Shown here in pieces: positions 35,345 through 47,123 of a stretch of 64,000 nt of DNA. Position 1 is the stretch's first letter, and each line of letters begins with the position of its first letter. The position numbers and the translations under genes were made by a program. Origin of the DNA: Isoetes taiwanensis (lineage: Eukaryota > Streptophyta > Lycopodiopsida > Isoetales > Isoetaceae); NCBI GenBank assembly GCA_021234155.1, contig JAJEKV010000066.1, positions 989,832 through 1,053,831 on the forward strand, given 5' to 3'. The notes beneath the pieces were generated by a model. That model made no database searches and had not been told where the DNA came from. It saw only the letters and a program-made list of their open reading frames with translations.

Positions 35345-35655
35345 TGAGAATGGTTTTTTATCGTCCACTGAGGCCAATCGGCCTATGGGACCTATAAGGA
35401 GCGCAGCAAACTTATTACTGTCCGGGTTAAAAAACCCCCGCCCCGAAGGGTTTTCGAGGGACAAATCGTGGCAGTAATAAGAATGCTGTCAAACTGTACA
35501 AATATACATCAATGTTTATATACATGTCAAGTGTGTGCCCGAGGACATAGCTGATCTCGCATGTCCATAACCTCCTGAAGATATGATCCCAGCACCCGTA
35601 CGGATGCTGTGCTCAATGTCACATGTAACGGCTGGCCAGGCCTGACCAACTCAAC
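35345..35655 (-). repeat. Rep-A fragment, terminal part only, minus strand
   Basis: On the minus strand it matches the last ~310 bases of the Rep-A copy at 39470-40256, including a frame reading GSYLQEVMD and the C-run / AAGGGTTTT / G-run hairpin, and ends at TCGTCCACTGAGGCC. It abuts the hinge exon of the E(z)-like pseudogene. Together the two copies flank most of that pseudogene in opposite orientations. Confidence 0.75.
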
Positions 35656-36069
35656 ATAGCTTTTGAAAAGAAAAAGTGGAAAAGGTGGTGATGAAGATGC
35701 AGGAGAGCATCGTCCTGCACGTGTTGAACCTATTAAGGATGGGAAGGAGCCTACTAAGGATGGCACTTCTCTTACGAGAGAAGGCATACAAGGAGAAGGA
35801 ACTGGGCATGCAAAAATGCAACAGGAAAGAGAAAAGGCACTTCTAAGAAAGCTCAGGAAGCACAAGAACAGTAATATTGCATGTAACTAATCGAAACGAC
35901 CTAGAGAAGAATCAAAGTCTGACGAAGTTAAAACTACTATACAAGATACTCAGAAAGATGGTAGTTTAAAGGAGGGACTTGCCACCACAAGTAATCTAAA
36001 AGGTAGTAATTGGAGCACTTTGGAGAAGGGATTATACGAGAAAGGACTCTAAATTTTTGGTAGAAACAG

Positions 36070-38736
36070 GTATATCTTTTAGTTAACTTGTGCTTCTCTA
36101 TCAATTGGTAAGTGGCTTTTTGATCAAAATATACGCTTTAGAGGCTTACTGACTTACTATTGTTTGAATTATGGTAGTTAGGCCTAACATAAATATGGAT
36201 GTTTGAAATCCGTTTTAGTTTGAGGGATTGCAAAAGAAGCCATTGACATTAATTAATTAATTAGATACTTTTATCAATCAAAATGTTGTATCTCAAATTT
36301 ATAGGTTCTATTTATTAGCACCTCATATGCTCTTAGGACTTCTCGTAGTGGCTTGGTCCTAGATCGAAGTTATCAAAGCTGCTACTCATTCAATAAAAAG
36401 GGGAATCAACTTCATCAATGCCAAGGCTGCCGTGAACATTTTTTTTATTCAAATTTTGTCATTTATAACCCTTGGGATTGAATTATGTATCAACTTGTAG
36501 AAGTATCTCATGTTATAAATGAGGAATACAACTATTAAACAATCATAAGAACATGGACAGTTTAGCAAGGCTAACATGTCAAATGACAATAAGAAAAGAC
36601 TTCACTTTCTGAATGTTTACACATAAATAAATAGATAATGCACATTACATAAACCCATAATGTGTGTGAACATGAGCTTCTCACCAACTTTAGAGGAAGA
36701 CCAACTTGTTCTCATAAAATAAGGAGGCGTTTAATTAGGAAGAGCTGCCCATCCATCAGAGATGCTTTTTTGTTTATGAGTTTGCTGGCCCGCTGAGCTA
36801 TTAATGGAGACAGATTAGAATACTGCTAGGTGCACCTTTAAAAACCTGAGAATAAAAGAACACTGCACCTGAATAGACACTGAACATACTCCAATGCTCT
36901 CCTGCGATGAAGAATGGCATATGAGAAATAATGGACAGCTCAAATGTGACCAGAAGTGCCACTCTCTCATGTACATGTGCAAAGCCAGTAAAAATTGCTG
37001 GTTCAACACAACAGTAAAGCTTTGCATATGATAGACTTGATGAACCACCCAATTTTTGCCTGTGTCTTCCCTTTCCCAAACACAGACCCATCCGAAATAC
37101 ACCTTGTACAAATATGGTGTAAAACTAGCTTACTCTAGTAAGCAGCAATTCACGTGCAATCCCGTGCTTAAATGATGCCGCATGCTTTAAAGCTCTAAAC
37201 CCATTCCGCCAGAGAGGTACATCGGCATTAAGTTCAGAAGGAGCGAATTCGTAAGTTGGGTTGTCGAGCTTTCAGCTATGGTTCTATATATGGCTTGCAT
37301 ATTTTGCCCATCAAAATGGGTCATCCTTCAAATGGGTAAGCATTTCAGCCTCCCCAGCTCATAATCTTTTCCCTGAATTTTGCTTCCATCAAGAGCTTTG
37401 ATTCTGTATCCCTCTGTTTGAATCTGGCTCATCCTTCAAATGGGTCAGCATTTCGACCTTCCCAACTCGTAATTTTTTCCCTGAATTTTGTTTCCGGCAA
37501 ACCCAGCAATCCTAATCATTGCCTCCTCCCCCCAAATTATGGAAGGGGAAACTTCCAGAAGCAGTTGATTTTTGGGGGAAACTGGCCTTGGCGGCCTCTT
37601 TCGTATTTAGGAGTTATAAGGAAAGCAAATCCGTGGCCCCTGCCAGAACCCCATGTATTAAAAACGTAAAATTTGTGGTAAAAGAAACTACCGAGCCATT
37701 TTTCGGGCAGATCGTGAGCGGCTTGGCGTAAACTATTCTTCCAAGCTGGTTATTTGACAATCCGTTAAGCTTGAGCTATTCATCTGCTACGGTGATATTG
37801 TCCCAGGCTTTGAACAACTTGAGTTGTTTTCCTTCAAATTTTGGGAACCAAAAATTGGTAAATGAAGGGGAGAAAATGAGACAAATACAAAGGAATAGTA
37901 GAACAGAACTGGATCGAGCCCTGGCCATGGCGGAATGGTTGGGCAAATCCGGCAAAGAGCTTATCCTTAGAAATGGTACATGGAGCTGCTTAACGAGCCA
38001 CAACCCAAAACTTGCCCCACTGTTTACAGAGAGATAAAACTAGGAAGCAGCGGATTTGAAGCAGGCGAGGCGGCCGTCCTTGGACATGCTTGGAGCGTCT
38101 GGCTATGCCGGAATAGGATGCCGCGAGTGCCGAAGTATGAAAGCCAGGTTTGCTTGCAGAGCAAGACACAGAGCAAGAAATATTTTTCTATTAAAAAAGT
38201 ACACGTGTCGTGCTCAGGCTTTTTCCTGAGACGAAAATATTCCATCAAAGAACAAATCAATCTGCTTTAGATATGTTTAGATAAGAATAATTCTTGCTAA
38301 GTTTTGGGTGATAATTAAGGAAAATAGTTATGTTTAGGAAACCAATTCACTATACTGGAATGAGACCTTTTTGGTTGAATGTTTTATTATTGCATGGTAA
38401 AGTTCTTGAAGTGGCTAATTTTAATTTTCCATAATGATAAAATCTAATACAGTTGTATGATTGCTCGGAATCTGCTAAGAGGACTGGATTGTTGTATAGA
38501 AGTTGGAGAATATATGTATGCACATGAGGCTGCTAGCCTCTATATAGCGACCAACAGGTCAAGATTGCATATTGTATAACCGGGAAGTCGAAGTTTGGAG
38601 AATTGGTGAGTGAGATATAAGAGTCTGTTAGCAATCGTTTGCACTGTCTTTTGCACGAGTAGTCTAATAGTACTAGCTGGTGATTGAGTGTTGCTTTCTA
38701 CATGTGTAGGAACTAGACATTCAGTCAAGATCTAGG
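36070..38736. other. Region between the SANT and CXC exons of the E(z)-like pseudogene
   Basis: I found no E(z) exon here, although a complete gene would have the rest of SANT in this interval. A ~65-bp direct repeat (CCTTCAAATGGGTMAGCATTT to TTTTCCCTGAATTTTG) occurs at 37326-37390 and 37434-37494. Open frames at 37771-38037 and 36801-37111 are unrecognised. Confidence 0.4.
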
Positions 38737-39469
38737 ATTTACAATGGCCGAAGGAAAGGAAGGGTTCGTACATTGAAATACACTTGGAAGTCAGCTCAGG
38801 CAATCCATTGATCAGGAAGAGAGTGGCAGATAGCAAAAACCAGCCTTGCAAGCAATTTACCCCATGCCCATGCCTGTTTATATATGAAAAACAATGCTCC
38901 TATTTACGGAATGGCGCATGTTATGAAAAATATTGTGGGTAAGAACCCAGTTATAGGGAGCATTTTTTATCCGATGGTATTCCAACACCATTTATTCTTT
39001 TGTGGAGGCTTGTTATAATTGCTCAAATGGATGCAAGAACCGCATCAGAGGTAGTCATTGTGCTAAGAGTCAGTGTTGCAGTAGACAGTGTCCGTGCTTT
39101 GGTAAAAGCCGGATTTTGCTTTGATTAATTTTTAGTTTTTAATGTGCACTTATTGCAACCAGAGCCCAGTCAATAAACATGAATATTTTGGAAAGTATAC
39201 TGGAGAACTTATATCGCATCGGAAAGCTGATAAACAAGGGAAGATTTACAATCGGGAAAATTCCACTTTTTCCTTTAATCTTAATGACCATGTTTGAAAG
39301 ATTTCATCATTTAGGATACTGTTGCAAAGATTATACTTCTTATTTGTGTGCTTGTTGATGCATTATGTCTTAGATGCATGTCGCAAAGGTGATAAACTCA
39401 AAATTTCAAATCATTCTCCAAATCCAAATTGCTATGCAAAGGTAATAAATATGTTTATTAGATGTTGAA

Positions 39470-40256
39470 AAACATTAGGCCATGTGCTCAACCTTGCTTT
39501 GGCAGTGGCGATGGGCCCGCAGCGACTCAAAGCCTGCTGGAAAGACAAGCAAGCCCAGTGGTTCTCGCTATGGAATGTGCAGGCACACAGATGTGGACCA
39601 GTGCATACACCGAAGGATGGCGCTGCCTTGAAGCAGTACTTGGATGCTTGCTTCATGGCCAAGCTTTGGGATGCAGAGGCCCTGTCACATGTCAAGGTGG
39701 CAAATTATCGACAGTAGGTTAATCCCATGCTCACGAGGGGCCCACACCACTACCTGCGCACCCATCTACCCATGAAAAAGCGCAAGGTGATTGCTTCCAT
39801 TCGCCGCGAGGTGCACACCACCTGCATTGAGGCGGGGAGATGGATTCGGGGGCAGCGTGAGGACAGAGTCTGTCGGTCGCCAACAGCGGCGCCATTGAGG
39901 ATGAAAGTCACGCCCTCGGGCTGTCCGGCGTACCAGCATATCCGGGCTCGGTATGCTCGGTTAGTTGTGCCCCATCAGGCCTTGCATGAGCTACTGAGCA
40001 CGACCTCTGTAGGCTTGTTGGGATCGTACCTCCAGGAGGTAATGGATACGCGGACTCAGTTATGCCCCCCTGTCCGACATTAACCTCAGCTGTACTTGTG
40101 ATTATGTATATAACTGTGCAGTATGTCAGCATCCTTATTGCTACTAAGGTTTTTCCCCCGAAAACCCTTTGGGGCGGGGGTTTTTTAATCCTGGTAGTAA
40201 TACGCCTGCTGCTCTTTCTTGTACTTGGGTCCCATAGGCCAGTTTGGTCTCCGTGG
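39470..40256 (+). repeat. Rep-A copy inside the last intron of the E(z)-like pseudogene
   Basis: It is the best-preserved Rep-A copy. A frame reads WKDKQAQWFSLWNVQ, ACFMAKLWDAEAL and, after a stop, KRKVIASIRREVH, then GSYLQEVMDTRTQLCP, ending in the C-run / AACCCTTTGG / G-run hairpin and GTGGACGATAAAA. The shared frame with the 0-1 kb copy shows it derives from a protein-coding element. It lies between the donor at 39442 and acceptor at 40309, so it inserted into the intron. Confidence 0.7.
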
Positions 40257-40613
40257 ACGATAAAATCATATTCTATTCTATTCTTTAATGGCTTGTTTTT
40301 ATTGGTCAGGTCATTATGGTTGATGGAGACCACAGTAGATATATTTGCGAAAGAAAAAATAGAAGCTGGAGAAGAGCTATTCTATGATTATCGTTACAAG
40401 AAATTTATCCGGCGGCAAAGGCCGCCGCGAACATTTCTTTGGTTCGGCACCGTGCAAAAGAAACCACTTGTCTAAGCTACTTGATGCAAAAGAAGAATTA
40501 ACACAAACTATGTTTGCTTGAGATTCCGCAAGTTCTTTCAACCTACAAAGAATTGAAGGAACATTTAGAGGCTTTAACATGGAGGATCTTAACTTCCATT
40601 TGCATATTGGATG

Positions 40614-40905
40614 TTTGCATACATCCTCTATTTCTTCTTCTTCTTTTCCATCTAAGCCTAAAATGACCCTACTGGCCCAAAGGTTTAAAGAGGGAAAACC
40701 CTTCCAGTGACTCGAGTGGATTTGAACTAATTTGCAAATCTAAGGCAATTGAAGGTTGTGATATGCATACATCCTCTACTTCTTCTTCTTTTTTTCTATC
40801 TAAGCTTAAAATGATCCTACTGGCCCAAAGGTTTAAAGAGGGAAAACCCTTCCAGTGACTCGAGTGGATTTGAACTAATTTGCAAATCTAAGGCAATTGA
40901 AGGTT
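40614..40905. repeat. ~147-bp direct tandem duplication
   Basis: The unit runs from TGCATACATCCTCTA through a TTC-rich stretch, CTACTGGCCCAAAGG and GACTCGAGTGGATTTG to CAATTGAAGGTTG, and is repeated with few differences. It directly precedes LINE-B and could be part of its 5' region or of its flank. Confidence 0.9.
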
Positions 40906-41879
40906 GGGCACATCTTTGAGCTCTAATTTACAACTTGTTAGTTGGAATTTGAGAGGTATCAAGGGACCTCTTAAAAGAAGGAGAGCTATTTCTCAATTAA
41001 AACAATACAATGCTGATATTATCTTACTCCAGGAGTTGAAGCTCCCTAAATTTGAAGCTTCCAATTTGGGAGATTGGATCTACCCTGGGTCTTCTTCAAT
41101 TTGGATAGAAGCTAATGGAACTCGAGGAGGGATGGCTATTATTTGGAAAAATTTGCATCACATCTCTTTCTGTAATAGTGTGTCTAAAATGTGGCAAGCT
41201 GTGACTTTCACTTTTAACAATTCCACCATTGGTGTCATAAATGTCTATGCCTCCACCTGTCCAAAAGAAAGAGAGAATCTTTGGCCTACTATTAAAGATT
41301 GGATTTCAAGTAACTCTACTGTGGACTGGATCCTAGCTGGAGATTTTAACAATACCCCTACTTGGGATATGAAGCTTGGGAATAAAATCAATATGACCAT
41401 AGCTGAGAGATCTAATTGGGATAATCTTGTAACTGGCTCGTCCCTTATTCATATTCCTTCCTCCACTTCTACTTACTCATGGTCTAACAAGCAGAAGGGT
41501 AAGGACAGAGTTTACTGTGCCTTGGATAGATTTTATATTTCTAATCCAAACTCTGATTTTTGGGACAATTGCTTTGTGACAAGTGATGAGGGAACCTCTA
41601 TATCTGATCACCAGCCCCAATTTCTTAACACTAAGCATATGCTGAGTTATCCCAAGGACAGGAATATTCCTTTCAAGTTTAACTGTTCTCTTCTCCAGAA
41701 TATTTCCTTCCAGCAAGAATTCACTGAATTTTATACTTCTATTGACTCCATGTTGCCAAATTGCTCCATGAAGAACTTCTATTTCAAGATAAAAAAAAAG
41801 CTAAGGATTGGATTAAGTCTTGGGCCAAAAATAGACACAAAACAAAAAATCCAGGAAAAAGAGAGTCTTCTAAGTAAGA
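40906..41879 (+). mobile_element. LINE-B, 5' part of ORF2 only (endonuclease)
   Basis: The frame reads the N-terminal endonuclease of the same LINE family: LVSWNLRGIKGPLKRRRAIS, LAGDFNNTPTWDMKL, CALDRFYI, TSISDHQPQF. A one-base shift in an A-run near 41795 breaks it. It ends in the middle of a codon at 41879, where the antisense poly(T) of LINE-C begins, so LINE-B was cut by LINE-C. The remainder should lie beyond the right edge of the window. It is closer to LINE-C than to LINE-A. Confidence 0.85.
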
Positions 41880-42723
41880 TTTTTTTTTTAGCACACCAGC
41901 CCTACCGGGCCTACAGCCTTTCCTCAAAGTAGATTTTTTCATTAATTAGATAAAGCCATACAATCCATACACCAAACTGCAATGAAGCAGGGCTATGGAG
42001 ATAACAAGATACTCATCTAGAGTGAGCATCTAATGAGAAAATGAGAAAACAGCAGCCATGAAAATGTAGTACATAATATCCAAAAATATGAAGATAGTCA
42101 ATAATTTTAATAGTCAGAGTAGAGAATGATATCCAAGTCTGCAAAAACTGAGCAGTCGAGTCTTCTGAAGAGCTGAGGTCCTCTTTTTCCTGCAAAAGCA
42201 AACAATAATACTATCCATGATCCTTAACTGAGTCACGAAAATCATGGTATTGATCACCTTCAGTGAACAGGAATATGAAAAGGAAAACAAGTAGGTTCAA
42301 CAGGCAAGGGAGGTTAATTATGGCTTCAGTCCAGATTTCTGTCAAACCACTGATTGTAATGTGTGTAAAAGTCATCTGTGGAGCCATGTGTGTAGCTGTT
42401 TTTACCACAGTCATTCTGTAATATCAGTGTACTTAAGCTTTCCTTTCCCATGAGTAGCAACAGGGTACCATGTAAATCTGTAAGAAGCTTGTGGCTATAG
42501 TATAACTCCCTATATTTTGATAGCTGCCTTTCTGACATACTGAAATGGGTATTGAATATGAACTCAAACATTAAATGCATTTGCATGAATTCCCTTGTGA
42601 AAATCTGAGCCCAAATAGCTTCCCTCTTCCTTGAGCTTTCAACTTCTTGAATAAAATCATCTGCCATGTCACACAACTCCTTTAAGGTCAATTTTTTCTT
42701 AGATGGTTGACTCTGATGTAAAG

Positions 42724-44420
42724 TGTGACGTCCCCTACTCGTATACGGTGCCCTCACCGTATACAAACAGGAGTTCACCCCCCATACCAGCTCCATGCCG
42801 ATACAGGGCCCTCCACATGACACTGCAACCATGACGGGTTCCAGTGGGAAGAGTGAAGGGGTCATTTTACCCCGTCTCCCTCAGGGCCTACCTAGCTGCG
42901 GAAGCGCAAACATACATGTCAGTACATAACATAAGCACATATCCACCTCGAAGGGTGGTCCATCACATCTGCATAAACAAGGTGAGCACAATACATACGG
43001 GGAGTCCTACCCAAGGCTCAGACTCAAGGGGATGACTGACGGCTTGGTCTCTCGAGTTCATTGCGCATGTAATTCATGGCAATGGATTTGGTCGGGCATA
43101 TGAACATGGCATAGGGTTGTCCACTCCATCCGCCCCTCCTGTGCACACTTTGCAGAGTAGGCTGAAAAGTGTCGGGACCTGACCGTAGCCCGCCGGATGC
43201 ATAGCCAAAAGGGCTATTCCTGGGTCTCATCCTCCCGAGCCAGATGGTAAAGGTGAAGGGATCACTCCCTCCAGAGATCTACATCTTCGACTCAAGGTGA
43301 CTAGAGGGCCACCGCCCTTATTCGTGAACCCACCGGAAAGTGAACACCACTTCACGGGTGTCGAGCCCATGCCTTGCCCACACGCAGTGGCAAGCCATCA
43401 GACCTAGTCACAATGATCCCTGGTAGGCTTTACACACCAGAGGGATCGTTCAAGAGTCAGGACATGAACCTCCTTCTTAGCCGGGCCCGGCCCTTCACCC
43501 CAAACTGTGTGTGGCTCTTGTACAGGCCGAATCTATAGTGTGCTAGAGAGGCTACTCTAGGAGCATCTACTACTAAGCTTTAGGTCTCTACCCCCCTTCC
43601 CAATACAAGGAGTTCATAGAGATACATCATCCATATACATCACAGAAGGACTAAAGAACTATATCTAATCTACATTATAGAGTTAGGTTCTTTAGTTAGA
43701 GGCTGGTATCTAGAGATCTAGAAGGCTGCTATGGGCAATTTAATAGGCTAAACCTACTGATTCTATGACTGAAATAGGGTTTAGACTATCTAATTGGCCA
43801 AATACCTGATCCTTGAGTGGCTCCTCCTGACCTGAGCTCAACCATCCTGCTGAAACGCTTGAATCAAGGGAAACTAACGTTGCAATTCTCTCAGGCAGAG
43901 TCTGGGAGGCGATTTTGGCTGTTGAGGCAGCCAAAACAGAGTTCTAAAACCCTAGAAACGAAATTAGGCAAGTTAGGGTTTCTCACCCTAAATAGACAAG
44001 GGGGTTGGCCAGGGTTTCCAATTATCCCTTTTTGGCATGTGGGATAATTGGAAATGGGCCCACTTGCCTTTAAGGGCTAGGTGGCCAAATGTGCCCACAT
44101 GGAAATGTGTGCACCCAAATGTGCTCACATGGAAATGTGTGCACATTAATTAATGTGCACATTGGAAAATGTGCACATTAATGACACCTATGGGTGTGGC
44201 TCACTTGGCATGAAGTGGCCATATGGGACAATGTGCACCTAAGTGAATGTGCACATTGTTTAATGTGCACGTTAATAAATGCACACTCCTTGCACGTTGC
44301 CCCCTAGGGCTACTAACCTAGCTACACGTTGGCGTACACGTCAGTCGGAGTGGCGTGTACGCGGCGTGATGAGGCAGTACAGTATACGTCCTGGGACCGT
44401 ATACTGTCCTAGTGATCTCA
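42724..44420 (-). mobile_element. Solo LTR (LTR-A), minus strand, inserted in LINE-C ORF3
   Basis: On the minus strand it starts about TGAGATCACTAGGACAG and ends GAGTAGGGGACGTCACA. From 42724 to about 43990 it matches LTR-B, LTR-C and LTR-D in reverse. Its 5' (U3) part at 44.0-44.4 kb differs from them and carries TGTGCACA repeats, so it is a related but distinct subfamily. No internal region is attached. Flanks (TAAAG left, TAATT right) are not a clean duplication. Confidence 0.75.
44086..44297. repeat. TGTGCACA palindrome cluster in the LTR-A U3
   Basis: The motif AATGTGCACATTAAT and variants (AAATGTGTGCAC, AATGTGCACGTTAAT) occur about nine times in 210 bases. The core TGTGCACA is self-complementary. 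Other LTRs in the window lack this block. It could be a promoter or enhancer array of this subfamily. Confidence 0.75.
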
Positions 44421-44462
44421 TAATTGTCAATATCAGTGTCCAACTTTGTAGCACCTTCTCCT

Positions 44463-45396
44463 CTAAGGAACATCATGTATTCTGTCACAGTCAGAGAATA
44501 GTGCATTAGAATCAATTACATTTAGTTTAGATACAAATAAGTCAAATTGGCCCATGAATAGCCCAATTGAATTCCAGCTGGAATTGTAGTTTTCCCCATA
44601 TCTCCTCTTGTGACAAGTAGCAATAGACTCAATGTCAAATTGAAAGTGCATTTTAATCCAAAAAATAGAAAAGGGTTTAGAAGAATAAAGAATTCTATTT
44701 CTAAATTTCCATATGTTCCACAAGGCAGTATGAACTAGAGAGTTGGCTATAGTGTCTCCCTGCTGAATAAAATCAATGATGGAGTTGATGTTTCTGTTCT
44801 TAATGTGGGTGCCAAGCTTGTTAAAAAACCAGATCCAAAAAGGTTTCAGCTTAGAACAAATAAAAATATGCTCTAATGTCTCATCCTGCAGACAACCAGA
44901 GTGACACTGAGTAGAAACATTACATCTTTTAGATAAAGAGACCAAATTCGTGAGGCTTTTGTGAGCTATCAACCATATGAAAAAACAAATCTTAGGAGAG
45001 CAGTAGGAATTCCAAATATCTCTAAATAAGACCAGGGTCTGATTCTGACTCAAATTCCATTTCTCTCTACCCTTTATTGGGGAATCAATCACATTTATCA
45101 GATTGTAAATTTCATTGACCTTGTAAATCATCTTACCTTTTATAGAACAACCAATAGATTTACTATAATCATTAAAATTATTGAAGTTAGCTAGGATAGC
45201 TTTGAAATAAAGGTAAATCTTTTTATCAGTGGAAGTTCCTTTGAGAGCAGATTTCACAGCAGTCCAGGATAGAATGGAATTATTAGTTTTATAAAGATCT
45301 TTGATAGTAGAAATTCCACTGTTGGTCCATTTGCTGTAGATCTTAGGGTGCTTTATGGCCATGACTTTAGAGTTATGATCAGAAAAAACAGGAGAC
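44463..45396 (-). pseudogene. LINE-C ORF2, C-terminal part with zf-RVT domain
   Basis: After the large insertion the frame resumes with WSPVFSDHNSKVMAIKHPKI and runs 300 codons to a TAG at 44463. It includes the zf-RVT region (SYCSPKICFFIWLIAHKSL, GCLQDETLEHIFICSKL) and the WNIWKFRNR motif matching WNVWKHRNR in LINE-A. No internal stop or shift is present, so it was intact when interrupted. Confidence 0.85.
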
Positions 45397-45401
45397 CAAA
45401 A

Positions 45402-46911
45402 TCGGTGGCGTTCGATGCGATATCACGGTCTCGGGCATTATCTGCGTCTTTACTGCCGAATCGCTGGCGATACCGCCGATCAATCGGCGGTAATGCCGCC
45501 GCGATGTCCCAAGCAAAGGTCGCCCTAGGGGGCAACTTGCAATGGTGCGCACACTTAGCAATGCGCGCACTTTTAGACCTTTAACCCATTAAAGGTAGAT
45601 CAAGGGTCATGGAAACCCTAAACCTAACTGATAGCCTACATAAGGCACCAAACCCTAACTTTCCCTTTTCGCCCACCGGACCTTAGAAGCTCGATTGGCT
45701 ACCGAGGAGTCAATTCCAACTCCCACGATCCGTTAGATGCGCCCCCAAGATGTCGGATCGTCCTCCCGACCGCATTTCGAGGCGAGAGCGAGACATGGAC
45801 ACCTTTGGATCGAGAGGAGTGAACCAGGGGATCAGGTATTTAGTCGATTGAATAGCCTAAACCTTATTCCAGCCTTCGAACCAGGTGGGTTTAGCCTATT
45901 AAATCACCCCTAGTAGCCAAGCAGATCCAGAGATTGACTCTAACTAAAGAACCTAACTCTATGTATGATATAGATTAGTTCTTATTCTTTAGTTCTATGA
46001 TGTGATGGACGGATGAATTACGTGAACTCTTTGTATTGGGAAGGGGGTAGAGACTTGAAGCTTAGTAGATGATGCTCCTAGATAGTCCCTCTTAGTGCAT
46101 TACTAGAATTCGGCTGTGTACAAGAACCCCACCCGGTTGTGGGTGAAGGGGCTAGGACCGGCTTAGAATGAGGTTCGTGTTCGACCCTTTGACCCATCCC
46201 TCCGGTGTGTAAGGCCCTCTGGGGATCGGAATGACTAGGTCTAATGGCTTGCCAGGTGTGGGTAAGGCATGGGCTCGACACCCGTGGGGTGGAGTTCACC
46301 TTCCAGTGGGTTGGGTTAATAAGGGCAAGGCGGTGGCCCTCTAGTCACCTTGGGTCGGCATGTAGATCTCTCGGAGGGAGTGATCCCTACCGCCCCATCG
46401 GGACTGGGGAGATGTAACCAGGGAATAGCCCTTTGGCTATGCACGTGCTGGCTGATCGAGTCCCAACACTTTTCAACCTACTCGCAAAGTGTGCACAGGA
46501 GGGGGCGGATGGAGTGGACAACCCTAAGCCATGTTCTTATGCCAGCCCAATCCATTGTCATGATTACATGCCTTGAACTTTGAACGGAGACCCAAGCTTG
46601 TCAGTCATCCCCCTGGAGTCTGAGCCTTGGGTAGGAACTTCCATGTATTGTGCTGATCTTTGTCTATCTTTGTTGATGTGCCACCCTTCGAGGTGGATAT
46701 ATGATGATATGTTCTCGACGTGTATGTTTACGCTCAGCAGACTAGGTAGGCCCGAGGAAGGCGGGTAAAATGACCCCTTCACTCTTCCCACTGTGGACTC
46801 TAGACGGTCCGCGTGATATGTGGAGGGCCCCCAGATCGATATGGAGCTGGTGCGGGGGATGAACTCCTGTTTGTATACGGTGCGGACATCGTATACGAGT
46901 AGGGGACGTCA
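45402..46911 (+). mobile_element. LTR-B, ~1.5 kb, outer left LTR of the complex in LINE-C
   Basis: It starts TCGGTGGCGTTCGATGCG and ends GAGTAGGGGACGTCA. Both sides carry CAAAA (45397-45401 and 46912-46916), a likely 5-bp target duplication. It matches LTR-C and LTR-D throughout, including CATAAGGCACCAAACCC and GATGATGCTCCTAG blocks. Its left flank is LINE-C ORF2. Its right flank is a 212-base LINE-C copy, not an internal region, so in its present state it is not a normal 5' LTR. Confidence 0.85.
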
Positions 46912-47123
46912 CAAAAACAAGCTTGTGTTCATGGTGGCAGCACAAGGCTCAATTTTCTGAAGCAAAGGATGGATCATGTTCCAAGCCATAATTAGATTCC
47001 TCATGAGAGGTGAGGTATTTGGAGCAGGGTGAAGATCAACAAATGATGAGTCAGGTAGGGAACTTTTAATGCTCGGATGTCCTATAGGATAGGAGGCATT
47101 TAGCCAATGAGCTATGAATTGGG
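46912..47123 (-). repeat. Duplicated 212-base piece of LINE-C ORF2
   Basis: It repeats 60600-60811 with only about four single-base differences. Like that segment it starts at the same LTR edge, and it ends abruptly at GGAGGCAGGAG. The duplication therefore postdates the LTR insertion into LINE-C. Confidence 0.9.

Larger units (their letters stand above)
35663..40475 (+). pseudogene. Enhancer-of-zeste (CLF/SWN-like) histone methyltransferase pseudogene
   Basis: E(z) proteins are the catalytic subunit of Polycomb complex PRC2, which trimethylates histone H3 Lys27. Decayed exons follow in the family order. 35663-36069 reads the hinge and SANT start (SNWSTLEKGLYEKGL, then a stop, then IFGRNR). 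38737-38938 reads RTLKYTWKSA and the first CXC repeat (CKQFTPCPC, CYEKYCG). About 39019-39100 reads the second CXC repeat (CKNRIRGSHCAKSQC, RQCPCF). 39163-39290 reads SET (EYFGKYTGELISH, GKIYNREN). 39357-39441 reads [17 protein letters not shown]. 40310-40475 reads the SET end (IFAKEKIEAGEELFYDYRY) after a one-base shift. Many splice sites survive. Stops at 35888 and 36048, shifts, and a missing exon between CXC and SET make it non-functional. N-terminal exons were not found. Intron retention shows it is a decayed gene copy, not a processed one. Confidence 0.85.
42326..44476 (-). pseudogene. LINE-C ORF3, split by a solo LTR
   Basis: The frame starts with a double ATG at 44476 inside the end of ORF2 (CATGATGTTCCTTAG), reads MMFLRGEGATKLDTDIDNY, is cut by the LTR at 44420-42724, and resumes with HQSQPSKKKLTLKELCDMAD to a stop at 42326. 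The second half matches LINE-A ORF3 (FIFNTHFSMSERQLSKYREL, YYSHKL, DLHGTLLLLM) and the spacing from the start agrees to within a residue or so. After removal of the LTR the two halves are about one base out of frame. The C-terminus is longer than in LINE-A. Confidence 0.65.

Noticed and set aside
40906-45396. One LINE with a 5' inversion from twin priming
   Set aside because: The plus-strand 5' piece lies beyond the 3' end of the minus-strand LINE, not upstream of it, and the T-run at 41880 marks an independent insertion.
45402-46911. A DNA transposon with GTGACGT terminal inverted repeats
   Set aside because: The ends fit TG..CA LTR termini, and a primer binding site and polypurine tract adjoin the sister copies.
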